From assembly GCA_904501625.1 (NCBI GenBank), contig CAJGBR010000013.1:1-33872 (forward strand): a DNA stretch of 33,872 nucleotides. The letters are read 5' to 3'. Position numbers and translations under genes: made by a program. Shown piece by piece: positions 1-8,352 of this stretch; position 1 is the stretch's first letter; every line of letters starts with the position of its first letter. Below the pieces are notes generated by a model. The model saw only the letters and a list, made by a program, of their open reading frames with translations, was not told where the DNA came from and ran no database searches. Source of the stretch: an uncultured Rikenellaceae bacterium. Lineage in GTDB: Bacteria > Bacteroidota > Bacteroidia > Bacteroidales > Rikenellaceae.

Positions 1-563
1 ACTCTCGTCTGCCCGTATTTCACGAAAGCATTGACAATATCATAGGAATTCTATATATCAAAGACTTATTGCCCTATGTCGATAATAAAGATTTCGAATG
101 GCAGTCGTTGTGTCGAAAACCACATTTCGTTAGCGAATTCAAGAAGATTAACGACTTAATGTTCGAATTTCAACGCGACAGAGTGCATATGGCGATTGTT
201 GTTGATGAGTATGGTTCGACCCTGGGACTCGTTTCACTAGAGGATATTCTCGAAGAGGTTGTTGGTGACATTTCCGACGAATCGGACAAAGACGAGAATT
301 TCTATATCAAGATTGACGACAATACATACCTATTCGACGGCAAAACCCACGTCGGTGAAGTCGGCCATATTCTGGAACTTGAAGAAAACTTTTTCGAAGA
401 AGTTGCACCCGAAGCTGAGACTATTGCTGGTGTAATGCTCGAGATTCGTGGCGATTTTCTAAAACAACACGAACAGGTAAACTGTCGCTGGTTGACCCTT
501 ACGGCAGAAACAAGTTCGAAACATCATATCAAGCAGGTAAAAATCGTAATCAATCCACATTAA
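1..563 (+). CDS. gldE: GldE-like CBS / CorC-HlyC domain protein (3' part)
   Basis: The reading frame is open from the first base (first full codon at 3), so the 5' end lies outside the window; the TTG at 69 is not the real start. What remains is the end of a first CBS motif (SRLPVFHESIDNIIGILYIK), a second CBS motif (VDEYGSTLGLVSLEDILEEVVGDI) and a C-terminal CorC_HlyC domain of about 85 residues. This architecture is that of hemolysin/CorC-type membrane proteins, which usually begin with a DUF21 (CNNM) transmembrane domain and are linked to divalent cation transport. In Bacteroidota the relative next to a phosphopantetheinyl transferase gene is normally annotated GldE, a name from gliding species; non-gliding Bacteroidales also carry it, so gliding should not be inferred. 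The next gene begins one base after the stop, indicating an operon. The family is certain; the gldE assignment rests partly on context. Confidence 0.8.
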   Translation, partial: SRLPVFHESIDNIIGILYIKDLLPYVDNKDFEWQSLCRKPHFVSEFKKINDLMFEFQRDRVHMAIVVDEYGSTLGLVSLEDILEEVVGDISDESDKDENFYIKIDDNTYLFDGKTHVGEVGHILELEENFFEEVAPEAETIAGVMLEIRGDFLKQHEQVNCRWLTLTAETSSKHHIKQVKIVINPH

Positions 564-564
564 G

Positions 565-1188
565 ATGCCGTTAATCAGCAAGTTATCTTCCAACGAGGCT
601 GATATACTATTATGGCAACTCGAAGAATCGTCCGACGAGTTGCTCGGTATGATGACCCTCTCTGACCCCGAAACAGATTTCCTCAAAAAACTGCACGGAG
701 AGAAACGTCGTGCCGAATGGTTATGCTGGCACTTAATGGTTCGCAACTACTTCGGCTGCGAGCAGATCGAAATCAGCTACGACTCATCGGGACGTCCGAT
801 AGTTGACCGAAAACTAAATCGGGAAATCTCCGTCTCTCACGGAGGAAGTATAGTCGCAGTAATTATATCGAAGAGTTTCTGCGGTATCGATATCGAATCT
901 CTCAACCGAAATTTCTCGCGGGTGCAAAACCGATTTATGACAGCCTCGGAGTGTAATATCCTGACTCCCCTTTCAGATATTGCAGATGTTGCAGCAATCG
1001 GTTGGTGTGCCAAAGAGTGTGCCTACAAGATCGCACGATGCGACGGAATCGATTTTATCCGAGATTTGACAATCATATCTGCGAGCCGCGAAAATCGTAC
1101 TCTGACTATCAAGTTCTCTCACGGCAGCACGTTTTCAATTAACGTTGAAATAATTGATAATCACATTATTTGCCATTCAATCAAATGA
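565..1188 (+). CDS. 4'-phosphopantetheinyl transferase (Sfp-type superfamily)
   Basis: A 207-residue cytosolic protein. It should transfer the 4'-phosphopantetheine arm of coenzyme A to a conserved serine of a carrier protein. The diagnostic motifs are present: SHGG at 91-94 (the CoA-contact motif), GIDIE at 107-111 with the Mg2+-binding Asp109 and Glu111, and WCAKECAYK at 147-155, which matches the W-x-x-K-E-x-x-x-K signature with Lys150, Glu151 and Lys155. Length fits the Sfp/HetI group rather than the short AcpS group. The ATG lies one base after the gldE stop, and the TGA overlaps the ATG of the next gene, so the three are probably co-transcribed and translationally coupled. The carrier-protein partner cannot be seen here; fatty-acid ACP is the obvious candidate if no separate acpS exists. 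Confidence 0.88.
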   Translation: MPLISKLSSNEADILLWQLEESSDELLGMMTLSDPETDFLKKLHGEKRRAEWLCWHLMVRNYFGCEQIEISYDSSGRPIVDRKLNREISVSHGGSIVAVIISKSFCGIDIESLNRNFSRVQNRFMTASECNILTPLSDIADVAAIGWCAKECAYKIARCDGIDFIRDLTIISASRENRTLTIKFSHGSTFSINVEIIDNHIICHSIK

Positions 1189-2105
1189 AAGATATATTCT
1201 ATCGGTTCAGACGTGCCGTAACCGAATCACTTAAACCCGGTCTCAAAACATCGTGGTGGCTGACCAAAGTGATGCTACCCATCACAATAGGAGTCGCAAT
1301 ACTGAACTACCTCGGAGTAATAGCCTGGATTTCTGATTTATTAGCCCCGATGTTTGACGTAATGGGACTGCAAGGCAAGGCAGGACTCGTACTCGTAACG
1401 TCAATGTTGTCCAACCTCTACTCGGCAATAGCCGTAATGGCTGCCCTCGGAGTTGACTTGAGATCGATTACAATTTTGAGTGTAATGTGTCTGATTGCCC
1501 ACAATCTGATACTCGAAACGATGGTGCAACAGAAATCGGGGGCAAAGGCAAGTTTTATTGTTCCACTTCGTATCTCTGCATCTATTCTGACCGGATTTAT
1601 TCTGAACTGGTTGTTGCCAGAACAGATGTCAGGTCCGCTGATGTTTGAGGCCTCACCAACTCAGCCTCAATCCTGGAACGAAGTCTTCATAAATTGGTTT
1701 TATGTAACCATTCCTTTGACCATCAAAATGGTAGCAATCATAGTAGGACTGAACGTGTTGCAAAACGTACTGCGTGAATTCGGGATCATAGACCTGCTGA
1801 TATATCCACTGCAACCGTTTATAAAGTTCTTCGGGCTCAACACCTCAACATCATTCCTGTGGATTGTTGCCAATATGATAGGACTTGCCTACGGAGGTGC
1901 AATTCTTATTGAAGAAGCCCGAAAAAATAACATTTCCCATAAAGATGCAGTTCTGTTCAACACTCACGTTGCCCTATCACACAGTATGCTGGAGGATACC
2001 ATAATATTCGTAGCAATAGGCGTAGGTGCAGGCTGGTTGATACTGCCCAGACTTACGCTAGCAATCGTTGCGGTTTGGACTCAGAGATTAATTCAGAGCA
2101 AATAA
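1185..2105 (+). CDS. Nucleoside-recognition (Gate) domain membrane protein
   Basis: A 306-residue polytopic membrane protein with two related halves. Each carries a Gate/nucleoside-recognition type segment: one around SMLSNLYSAIAVMAALGV, the other around VANMIGLAYGGAILIEEARK, followed by THVALSHSMLEDT. Relatives include SpmA/SpmB-like and YjiH-like proteins. They are presumed transporters or gated channels, but the substrate is generally unknown and is not evident here. I chose the ATG at 1185 because it overlaps the upstream stop as ATGA, the usual form of translational coupling. A TTG at 1170 is in frame but would bury the start 19 bases inside the previous gene. A strong hairpin terminator follows about 25 bases after the stop. 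The family is fairly sure; the function is not known. Confidence 0.8.
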   Translation: MKDIFYRFRRAVTESLKPGLKTSWWLTKVMLPITIGVAILNYLGVIAWISDLLAPMFDVMGLQGKAGLVLVTSMLSNLYSAIAVMAALGVDLRSITILSVMCLIAHNLILETMVQQKSGAKASFIVPLRISASILTGFILNWLLPEQMSGPLMFEASPTQPQSWNEVFINWFYVTIPLTIKMVAIIVGLNVLQNVLREFGIIDLLIYPLQPFIKFFGLNTSTSFLWIVANMIGLAYGGAILIEEARKNNISHKDAVLFNTHVALSHSMLEDTIIFVAIGVGAGWLILPRLTLAIVAVWTQRLIQSK

Positions 2106-2128
2106 TCGCTACAAGTTGCTAAATAAAG

Positions 2129-2154
2129 AAGTCCCGTTCTTTTCGACGGGACTT
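2129..2154. terminator. Bidirectional terminator between converging genes
   Basis: The arms AAGTCCCGT (2129-2137) and ACGGGACTT (2146-2154) form a perfect 9-bp stem with an 8-base loop. A-rich sequence precedes it on the plus strand, so the minus-strand transcript also gains a U-rich tail. It sits between the stop of the Gate-domain gene and the stop of the oppositely oriented MFS gene and can serve both. Confidence 0.8.
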
Positions 2155-2157
2155 ATA

Positions 2158-3411
2158 TCAGGCCTTTTCCTGACCTAAGACGCGATGATGTCTGCGGATA
2201 AAGACCAATACCAACATTACCGCCGAAATAATAAAACTAAATCCGAACGGAACATATACCGATTGTGTCGAAAATATCGAATTCAACCATTTTAGGGCCA
2301 ACGGATAGAATATAATAGAGAGATAATTCATTGTCATTACCCACGAAAGTGCATAGGTCGCCTGATGTTTTGAGACATTTACTACGGCTTTTTCATAGAC
2401 CATCGGTTGCATTATTCCATAACCAAATCCTGCAGCGACAGCCCCTGCTGCCAATATCCACATATTGTGAGAGAATAAAAAGGTCATCATTCCGATGAAA
2501 ATTAATGAGGTCGAAATGACATTTACCCATCTGCCCAACATTCGAATAAAGTAACTCAGAGTAAATCCGGGAATGGTTATGGCCAGAAAAAATGCCGCTA
2601 TCAATAATCCACTGTCTGCCGAGGTGCCAATCTTCAGTTGCTCGATAAAGAGAGATAATTCAATCGGAATTGCCAACACCATTACACATAACGTGAAGTA
2701 GAAAAACATCAATGCCCAAGGCATCTTGAAATTCGTATTCTTTTGAGACTGTCCATCCGTGCGAGATGTAACATCTATATCTCGCGGCAATGGAGTCTGA
2801 CTTGCGACCTTTACATTACCCTTAGTCGGTTGTACATTACGATTCGGCCTGAGAAAAAGTACCAATACTAACGAAACGGCCGAGAACATATAGACCAAAA
2901 ATGCCCAATGCCAATCTATGTCCGCGAGTTCACCAGTTAAAAATGTTGCAATTACAAGTGACATATTGGTCACTCCAGATGATATTCCCAACTGCCGCTG
3001 ACGTTGTGCCCCACTGAAATATATGGCAATCAATCCCTTTGACAACGGAATAATCATACCGGCTCCGATACCCAACAGAACACTTATCCACAACAACGAC
3101 TCAATTGATTTCGCACTAAGATACAACGCTGAACTTAGTAAAAATAACCCTAACCCAATAACTAAAATCGTCTTTCTATCGCGATTGATCGACAGCCGTC
3201 CACTCAGCAATATAAATGGCACGACAATCAATGATGATATCGAAGCAAGAAGTTGCAGTTGAAATTGCGTTGCCGATGGGAAAATGTGTTCTAACTCTCC
3301 CAATATCGGAGATATCGCCAATCCCGGCAGCGATATTACAACCGAAACCGAATATATCGCACAGAGTGTCAGCAGTCCGATGGGTTCTCCTGAGCCAGTA
3401 TTAATTTTCAT
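2158..3411 (-). CDS. MFS family transporter
   Basis: A 417-residue inner-membrane protein with about 12 hydrophobic segments in two halves, separated by a polar central loop (about 190-228). Between helices 2 and 3 lies GRLSINRDRK (71-80), a good match to major facilitator motif A (G-x-L-x-D-R-x-x-R/K). The family comprises proton-driven exporters or importers of small molecules. The overall look is of a drug/metabolite exporter of the DHA type, but no substrate-specific feature is visible. The ATG lies two bases after the stop of the upstream DUF3868/OmpA-like lipoprotein gene on the same strand, so the two are probably one transcript. That pairing is unusual, and a shared function cannot be deduced from sequence. 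Confidence 0.85.
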   Translation of the reverse strand: MKINTGSGEPIGLLTLCAIYSVSVVISLPGLAISPILGELEHIFPSATQFQLQLLASISSLIVVPFILLSGRLSINRDRKTILVIGLGLFLLSSALYLSAKSIESLLWISVLLGIGAGMIIPLSKGLIAIYFSGAQRQRQLGISSGVTNMSLVIATFLTGELADIDWHWAFLVYMFSAVSLVLVLFLRPNRNVQPTKGNVKVASQTPLPRDIDVTSRTDGQSQKNTNFKMPWALMFFYFTLCVMVLAIPIELSLFIEQLKIGTSADSGLLIAAFFLAITIPGFTLSYFIRMLGRWVNVISTSLIFIGMMTFLFSHNMWILAAGAVAAGFGYGIMQPMVYEKAVVNVSKHQATYALSWVMTMNYLSIIFYPLALKWLNSIFSTQSVYVPFGFSFIISAVMLVLVFIRRHHRVLGQEKA

Positions 3412-3413
3412 AA

Positions 3414-4457
3414 CTAATAGTTATTTTGGACGTAATTAACTGTATATGTCGCATCTCTCAACTGTGGCAAGACCTCTTCTTTCATTATCTTATACAAATC
3501 AGGATTTGCCCGTAACATTCGTTCACACTGTGCCTGATTGGTACAACCATTGATAATTTCAATAATTCGATTCTTTTGTGACTGAGATACCGAGAGTCGC
3601 TTTACATAAGGTATTGCCTCACTCCACTTTGCCACACGACAATCAGACATCACTGCATCAGAAGGGACCTTACACCCACAATGAGCCTTGATATAATTAC
3701 ACAACTCATCAGCTCGTTGTCGTGCCAAAATCAAATTCTTTTCATAGACACCATCAGGTGAAGACTCGGCTACTACGACAATTGATACGATTCGTTTCGA
3801 TGTGTCTGCAAGCACCGAGGTAAGCAGTTCTTCGATTGCCTTAAGGTTCTGCGAATTCTCATCCAAACGCGGATCAATCTTCGCACTGTTTATCATATAA
3901 TTAAAATGAGCACGTCCACTCTTCGAAACTGATACGGTTTTATGCTTGTAACAAGTTTCCGGCTCGGGACAGGGTTCACAACTCTGCACCTCTGGTTTGT
4001 TTGAGACTACGCCTCGGGCAATCATTCGATCCATAACCACGTCGCGTCCCGAACTCTTTACAGACATACCTCGCAGATAAGTATTAGAATTGGCCATCCA
4101 ATCGGCATACGGAAATCGTTCACGATATGTTATCGTTGCACCATATTTGACCATCTTTCTCGGAATAGTATACGAAGCATCAGAAAACTTTGACGAATTT
4201 ATCTCAATCGACGGCAATTCCAAAATATCGTTCTGCCCTACAACAACCGGCGTTAATGTCAACAAAGCGTGCCTTCTGATTGACTTAGGCGGAACTATAA
4301 TTGACATATTGAGATCAACTGTTCCATCATTGTTCACGAGCAACACAGTGTCAGGTACCATTTGAGGCAACCCGCTACGTGTGATTGTACGTTTTGCACT
4401 GCAAGCCGTGGTCAAAATGGCCACTGATGCAATTACGAAATAAAAAACTGTTTTCAT
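3414..4457 (-). CDS. DUF3868-like / OmpA-like lipoprotein
   Basis: A 347-residue exported protein. The N-terminus is a lipoprotein-type signal peptide ending at Cys19 (LTTACSAK; Thr rather than Leu at -3, so the lipobox is imperfect). Residues about 34-158 resemble DUF3868, a beta-rich domain of Bacteroidales envelope and fimbria-associated proteins: a LTLTPVVV segment, a YTIPRK strand, and YADWM before a Cys-rich stretch (CEPCPEPETC, 160-169). Residues about 184-260 resemble the OmpA C-terminal fold, with a SPDGVYEKNLILARQRADEL segment typical of its peptidoglycan-binding helix. It is therefore probably anchored in the outer membrane facing the periplasm. In other Bacteroidales this type of protein occurs in fimbrial loci, but no fimbrillin or DUF3575 partner lies beside it here. 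The MFS gene follows two bases downstream. No convincing promoter was found. Confidence 0.65.
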   Translation of the reverse strand: MKTVFYFVIASVAILTTACSAKRTITRSGLPQMVPDTVLLVNNDGTVDLNMSIIVPPKSIRRHALLTLTPVVVGQNDILELPSIEINSSKFSDASYTIPRKMVKYGATITYRERFPYADWMANSNTYLRGMSVKSSGRDVVMDRMIARGVVSNKPEVQSCEPCPEPETCYKHKTVSVSKSGRAHFNYMINSAKIDPRLDENSQNLKAIEELLTSVLADTSKRIVSIVVVAESSPDGVYEKNLILARQRADELCNYIKAHCGCKVPSDAVMSDCRVAKWSEAIPYVKRLSVSQSQKNRIIEIINGCTNQAQCERMLRANPDLYKIMKEEVLPQLRDATYTVNYVQNNY

Positions 4458-4548
4458 AATTTAATTTGTATTTATACTGAATAAAACTTTGTGGAACGAT
4501 TTTCATCTGCATTCCCATATCTATAGTCACAACTTTTCTGCCAAACAT

Positions 4549-4579
4549 TTTGACATATTATGGATTTTTGCTATCTTTG
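4549..4579 (+). promoter_or_regulatory. Promoter of tRNA-Leu
   Basis: TTTG at 4549-4552 and TATCTTTG at 4572-4579 are separated by 19 bases. This is an exact match to the Bacteroidota primary-sigma consensus TTTG / N19-21 / TAnnTTTG. The -7 box ends 12 bases before the tRNA, so transcription would begin just upstream of its mature 5' end. Confidence 0.85.
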
Positions 4580-4591
4580 CCACGCATTGTT

Positions 4592-4675
4592 GCCCGGATG
4601 GTGGAATGGTAGACACGCCGGACTTAAAATCCTGTGACCATTGTGGTCGTGCGGGTTCAAGTCCCGCTCCGGGTA
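4592..4675 (+). tRNA. tRNA-Leu (anticodon TAA)
   Basis: A class II tRNA. The acceptor strands GCCCGGA (4592-4598) and TCCGGGT (4668-4674) pair, followed by discriminator A4675; CCA is not encoded. The anticodon loop CTTAAAA puts TAA at 4625-4627, decoding UUA. A long variable arm (GACC/GGTC) and a GCGGG/CCCGC T-stem with TTCAAGT loop are present. The anticodon stem CCGGA/TCCTG has one mispair, C against T at position 28-42; the other four pairs are normal. It has its own promoter and terminator. Confidence 0.95.
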
Positions 4676-4683
4676 CAATCAAG

Positions 4684-4722
4684 AGGCTGTCTGACAAATT
4701 CGAATTGTTAGCAGCCTTTTTT
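4684..4722 (+). terminator. Intrinsic terminator after tRNA-Leu
   Basis: AGGCTG (4684-4689) pairs with CAGCCT (4712-4717). The stem extends inward through a bulge (TGACAA with TTGTTA) and is followed by a run of T to 4722. It lies 9 bases after the tRNA and ends its transcript before the metallophosphoesterase gene. Confidence 0.85.
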
Positions 4723-4750
4723 CAATATTGAGAACTAATCTAAACAAATT

Positions 4751-5728
4751 ATGGATATCATCTCAAACGTTGTATCTCTATGTTCAGCAACTCTGTTTGT
4801 GGTTCTGTTAGACCTGATCGTCGCTATGGTCATCAAACTAGGAGGTGGAAAATTCAAAAAATCATTCAAACGCGGACTATGGGCGACACTACTACCTTCA
4901 CTGCTTTGGTGCTATGGAACCTTCATCGAACGTAATATATACAGAATCAATGAAGTTTCACTGTACAGTCAAAATCTGCCGGCATCGTTCGATGGCTACA
5001 AAATTGTACAGATCTCAGACATACACCTGGCTTCATTCAAAGGCAGAAACAAATCATTGCAACGTGCTGTCAACAAGATTAATTCTCAACAGCCAGACCT
5101 CATTTTAGTTACGGGAGATTTGATAACCATCGGTCCGTGGGAACTCGACGGCGGATTGCAGGAGATTCTATCCAAACTCAACGCAAAAGATGGAGTCTAT
5201 ACAATTCTCGGCAATCACGATTTCTGTGCGTACGGCAAGTGGGAATCCAAAAATGAACAGAAAGAGGCTCTCAATCATTTGAAAACTAGAATATCACAAA
5301 TGGGTTGGAGACTGCTATCCAATAGCAATGTTGTCCTAAGTCGAGCCGAAAGCGACACAATTTCGTTGATAGGAATTGACAACATCTCTCAGAATCGACA
5401 TTTCCGTTCGTATGGAGATCTCAACAAGGCAATGATTGGCGTCAGCGGCAGTTTCAAAATACTGATGAGCCACGACCCTTCATTTTGGCGTGCCGAGATT
5501 GTTGCCCCAAAAACAGACATAGATCTGACTCTCTCAGGTCATACCCACGCAATGCAGTTCTCACTCTTCGGATGGAGTCCCTCGTCCCTACTATTCGATG
5601 AATACCGCGGACTATACTCCGAAAAAGAACAGTTCCTCTACGTAAACATCGGACTGGGCGAAACATTTTTCAAGGCAAGAGTCGGAGCTACTCCCGAAAT
5701 CACAGTGCTTAATCTGTTAAAAAAATAG
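4751..5728 (+). CDS. Membrane-anchored calcineurin-like metallophosphoesterase
   Basis: A 325-residue protein with two N-terminal hydrophobic segments (about 5-30 and 43-55) and a two-metal phosphoesterase domain. The metal-binding motifs occur in the expected order: SDIHL (Asp90, His92), GDL (Asp123), GNHD (Asn155, His156), SHDP (His241) and SGHTHAMQ (His264, His266). This YaeI/YkoQ-like subfamily acts at the membrane surface; some members hydrolyse UDP-2,3-diacylglucosamine or other phospholipid phosphoesters, but the substrate here is not known. The ATG follows the tRNA terminator by 28 bases, and no clear promoter was seen in that short gap. serS starts 58 bases downstream with its own promoter. 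Confidence 0.88.
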   Translation: MDIISNVVSLCSATLFVVLLDLIVAMVIKLGGGKFKKSFKRGLWATLLPSLLWCYGTFIERNIYRINEVSLYSQNLPASFDGYKIVQISDIHLASFKGRNKSLQRAVNKINSQQPDLILVTGDLITIGPWELDGGLQEILSKLNAKDGVYTILGNHDFCAYGKWESKNEQKEALNHLKTRISQMGWRLLSNSNVVLSRAESDTISLIGIDNISQNRHFRSYGDLNKAMIGVSGSFKILMSHDPSFWRAEIVAPKTDIDLTLSGHTHAMQFSLFGWSPSSLLFDEYRGLYSEKEQFLYVNIGLGETFFKARVGATPEITVLNLLKK

Positions 5729-5738
5729 ATTATTATTA

Positions 5739-5767
5739 CTGACATCTTTAAAAAAAACGTACCTTTG
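5739..5767 (+). promoter_or_regulatory. Promoter of serS
   Basis: TACCTTTG at 5760-5767 matches the -7 element TAnnTTTG. The -33 region has only CTGACA (starting at 5739), a weak TTG-like element at 18 bases. It lies 19 bases before the serS ATG. Confidence 0.6.
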
Positions 5768-5786
5768 TGCATTAATAGAAATAACT

Positions 5787-7058
5787 ATGCTGACTCTTAA
5801 ACAAATTCGCGATGAACGCGAAAATACAATAAGCAGACTCGCTATCAAAGGAGTTGATGCTGCTCCGATTATTGACCAAATCATCGAATTGGACAACCAA
5901 CGTAAAGCCTTGCAGGCTGAATTGGACAACAATCTCGCAGAACAAAACTCAATTGCCCGCAGTATCGGACAACTCTTCAAAGAGGGTAAAGCCCAAGAAG
6001 CTAATCAATTAAAATCAAAAACTGCTGAACTCAAAGAGCTATCCAAGAATATCGACTTGAAACTCAAAGAGGTCAGCGAACTTCAGAATTCACTGATTGT
6101 CACCTTGCCAAACGTACCTAATGCCATTGTCCCCGAAGGCAAAAGTGCTGAAGATAATGTCGAAATCAGACGTGGCGGAGATGTCCCCGATTTGAGCAAC
6201 CAAAAATTGCCTCATTGGGAACTGACTAAAAAATATGACATCATTGATTTTGAATTAGGTAATAAGCTCACAGGTGCAGGATTTCCTGTATACAAAGGTA
6301 AAGGAGCCCGTCTGGAACGTGCTTTGATTTCGATGTTTCTTGATTGCAACACCGAAGCCGGATACACCGAAATTATGCCGCCGCTAATGGTAAACGAAGC
6401 ATCAGGTTTCGGAACAGGACAGCTACCTGATAAAGAGGGACAAATGTACCATTGTACACAAGATAATTTCTATCTGATTCCGACGGCAGAGGTTCCCGTA
6501 ACAAACATCTTTAGAGATGTTATTATTGACGAAAAAGAATTCCCCGTAAAATATACGGCTTATACTCCGTGTTTCCGTCGCGAGGCTGGTTCGTACGGTA
6601 AAGATGTGAGAGGGCTCAATAGATTGCACCAATTCAATAAAGTCGAAATAGTGCAACTTGCTCACCCCGAACACTCCTATGAGGCTCTTGATGAAATGGT
6701 TGCACACGTTGAAAGCATTATCAAAAAATTGGAATTGCCATACCGTATTATCAGATTGTGTGGCGGAGATATGAGTTTCACTTCGGCTCTAACATACGAT
6801 TTCGAAGTCTATTCTGCGGCTCAAGAACGCTGGCTCGAAGTTTCATCTGTATCAAACTTCGAGACTTTCCAGGCAAACCGTCTGAAGTTGCGTTATAAAG
6901 ACTCTAACAAAAAGACACAACTTGCCCATACTTTGAATGGTAGTTCGTTGGCACTGCCTCGAATCGTTGCAGCTTTGTTGGAAAATAATCAAACTCCGGA
7001 TGGTATCCGAATTCCGGCAGCTCTAGTTCCATACACAGGTTTCGAAATCATAAAATAA
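5787..7058 (+). CDS. serS: Seryl-tRNA synthetase
   Basis: A 423-residue cytosolic class II aminoacyl-tRNA synthetase that charges tRNA-Ser with serine. Residues 1-110 form the antiparallel coiled-coil tRNA-binding arm typical of SerRS (rich in Lys, Glu, Leu and Gln). The catalytic domain shows class II motif 2 (TPCFRREAGSYGKDVRGL, starting at Thr260, with Arg264) and motif 3 near the C-terminus (NGSSLALPRIVAALLENNQ). An SNFETFQANRLKLRY segment contributes to the serine and ATP pocket. Length is normal for the family. It has its own promoter and terminator and appears monocistronic. Confidence 0.97.
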   Translation: MLTLKQIRDERENTISRLAIKGVDAAPIIDQIIELDNQRKALQAELDNNLAEQNSIARSIGQLFKEGKAQEANQLKSKTAELKELSKNIDLKLKEVSELQNSLIVTLPNVPNAIVPEGKSAEDNVEIRRGGDVPDLSNQKLPHWELTKKYDIIDFELGNKLTGAGFPVYKGKGARLERALISMFLDCNTEAGYTEIMPPLMVNEASGFGTGQLPDKEGQMYHCTQDNFYLIPTAEVPVTNIFRDVIIDEKEFPVKYTAYTPCFRREAGSYGKDVRGLNRLHQFNKVEIVQLAHPEHSYEALDEMVAHVESIIKKLELPYRIIRLCGGDMSFTSALTYDFEVYSAAQERWLEVSSVSNFETFQANRLKLRYKDSNKKTQLAHTLNGSSLALPRIVAALLENNQTPDGIRIPAALVPYTGFEIIK

Positions 7059-7072
7059 AGAAATCACTTAAC

Positions 7073-7104
7073 AAAAAGGGCTACCGCTTGGGCAGCCCTT
7101 TTTT
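7073..7104. terminator. Bidirectional terminator, serS / queA
   Basis: AAAAAGGGCT (7073-7082) and AGCCCTTTTT (7094-7103) form a 10-bp stem followed by more T. The A run on the left becomes a U run on the minus strand, so the hairpin can stop both serS and the converging queA transcript, which ends at 7112. Confidence 0.9.
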
Positions 7105-7111
7105 ATTAATA

Positions 7112-8332
7112 TTATCTCAAACAATCTCGACAGAGTAGCGAACTGTCTCCGTAACTCAAAAATCGGAAATCATTGGCAAGTGCGTAGTCGTAAATTTCAC
7201 GCCAACGGCTACCGACAAATGCTGCAATTAACAACAATAATGTACTATGAGGTTGATGAAAATTAGTCACAATTGCATCAACTATGCGGAATTTGAATCC
7301 TGCGGGAGTAATCATTATTTGTGTCGATGCACCCAGACGCGAAATCTGATGTTGTTGCATATAATCTCCAAGTGCCTTTAGTAATTCAACTCCACTTAAT
7401 TCTGCGGGAATATCATAGGCTTCCCATTGGCCGATAGTCTTCTCAAAAGCTGGATTACCCTGAGTCAGTGTTCTGTAACCAAGTACGGAAAGTGATTCGA
7501 GTGTACGAACAGATGTTGTTCCTACAGCTATACGTTGAGGTGCAGCAATCAGCCTTGAAATGGTGTCAAAATCAACCTCGAAATGTTCGGTGTGCATTGT
7601 GTGCTCAGCAGCATTCTCTGCCTTGACAGGCACAAATGTTCCTGCTCCGACGTGAAGCGTAACCTCTTGTCGCAAGATGCCGAGGTGATCAATCTGTTTG
7701 AGAACTTGGGATGTAAAGTGCAATCCTGCCGTAGGAGCTGCAACCGATCCTTCGAATTGACAATATACGGTCTGGTATCTAGTATTATCAATCTCCTGAC
7801 TCTCACGATTAAGATATGGAGGTATAGGGATACTGCCCAGAAGTTCAAGCAGTTGTCCGAAAGTCATTGGTGCACTCCATTCAAATCGAACGATATGTTC
7901 ATTAGTCGAGTTTATGACAAGTTGAGCCGTCAATTCGTATTCCTCTTCGTTGAACGAGAATTGCATCTTCAATGGTTCGTTTTTCCATTTTTTAAGATTA
8001 CCAATTATGCAATTCCAAGCGACACTTCCTTCGGCTGCTAAGGCACGTTCGTAATCAGCAGGTTCGTGTGGCTCAAGACAGAATATCTCGATTCTGGCTC
8101 CGGTCGACTTAAAAAAAATAAGTCTTGCTCGGATAACTTTTGTATTATTGAAGATCATTACGGAACCTTCCGGCAGCAACTTAGGTAGTTCGATGAAGGT
8201 GTGTGTAGAGATATTGCCATTGAAATCACAGTGTAACAATTTCGATAAATCGCGTTGTTCGAGTGGAAACTTGGCAATGCGGTCGTCCATCAGCGGATAG
8301 TCGTAGTCGGAAATATTGATTATTCGTTCCAT
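7112..8332 (-). CDS. queA: S-adenosylmethionine:tRNA ribosyltransferase-isomerase
   Basis: A 406-residue cytosolic enzyme of queuosine synthesis. It transfers and isomerises the ribosyl group of SAM onto preQ1 at position 34 of target tRNAs, giving epoxyqueuosine. The N-terminal segment (YDYPLMDDRIAKFPLEQRD) and FNNTKVIRARL are family signatures, as are SVAAPTAGLHFT, LHVGAGTFVPVK and the C-terminal IVDAIVTNFHQPHSTLLLLIAAF. It is somewhat longer than the roughly 350 residues of proteobacterial QueA, with extra sequence in the middle as in other Bacteroidota. Its -7 box overlaps that of the divergent DUF2027-Smr gene. Confidence 0.96.
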   Translation of the reverse strand: MERIINISDYDYPLMDDRIAKFPLEQRDLSKLLHCDFNGNISTHTFIELPKLLPEGSVMIFNNTKVIRARLIFFKSTGARIEIFCLEPHEPADYERALAAEGSVAWNCIIGNLKKWKNEPLKMQFSFNEEEYELTAQLVINSTNEHIVRFEWSAPMTFGQLLELLGSIPIPPYLNRESQEIDNTRYQTVYCQFEGSVAAPTAGLHFTSQVLKQIDHLGILRQEVTLHVGAGTFVPVKAENAAEHTMHTEHFEVDFDTISRLIAAPQRIAVGTTSVRTLESLSVLGYRTLTQGNPAFEKTIGQWEAYDIPAELSGVELLKALGDYMQQHQISRLGASTQIMITPAGFKFRIVDAIVTNFHQPHSTLLLLIAAFVGSRWREIYDYALANDFRFLSYGDSSLLCRDCLR

Positions 8333-8352
8333 AAGTCGTGCTTAATATTATC

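Noticed and set aside
4489..4731. Plus-strand open frame of 80 codons containing GGMVDTPDLKSCDHCGRAG
   Set aside because: It is a translation of the tRNA-Leu gene with its promoter and terminator; no start signal or protein-like composition.
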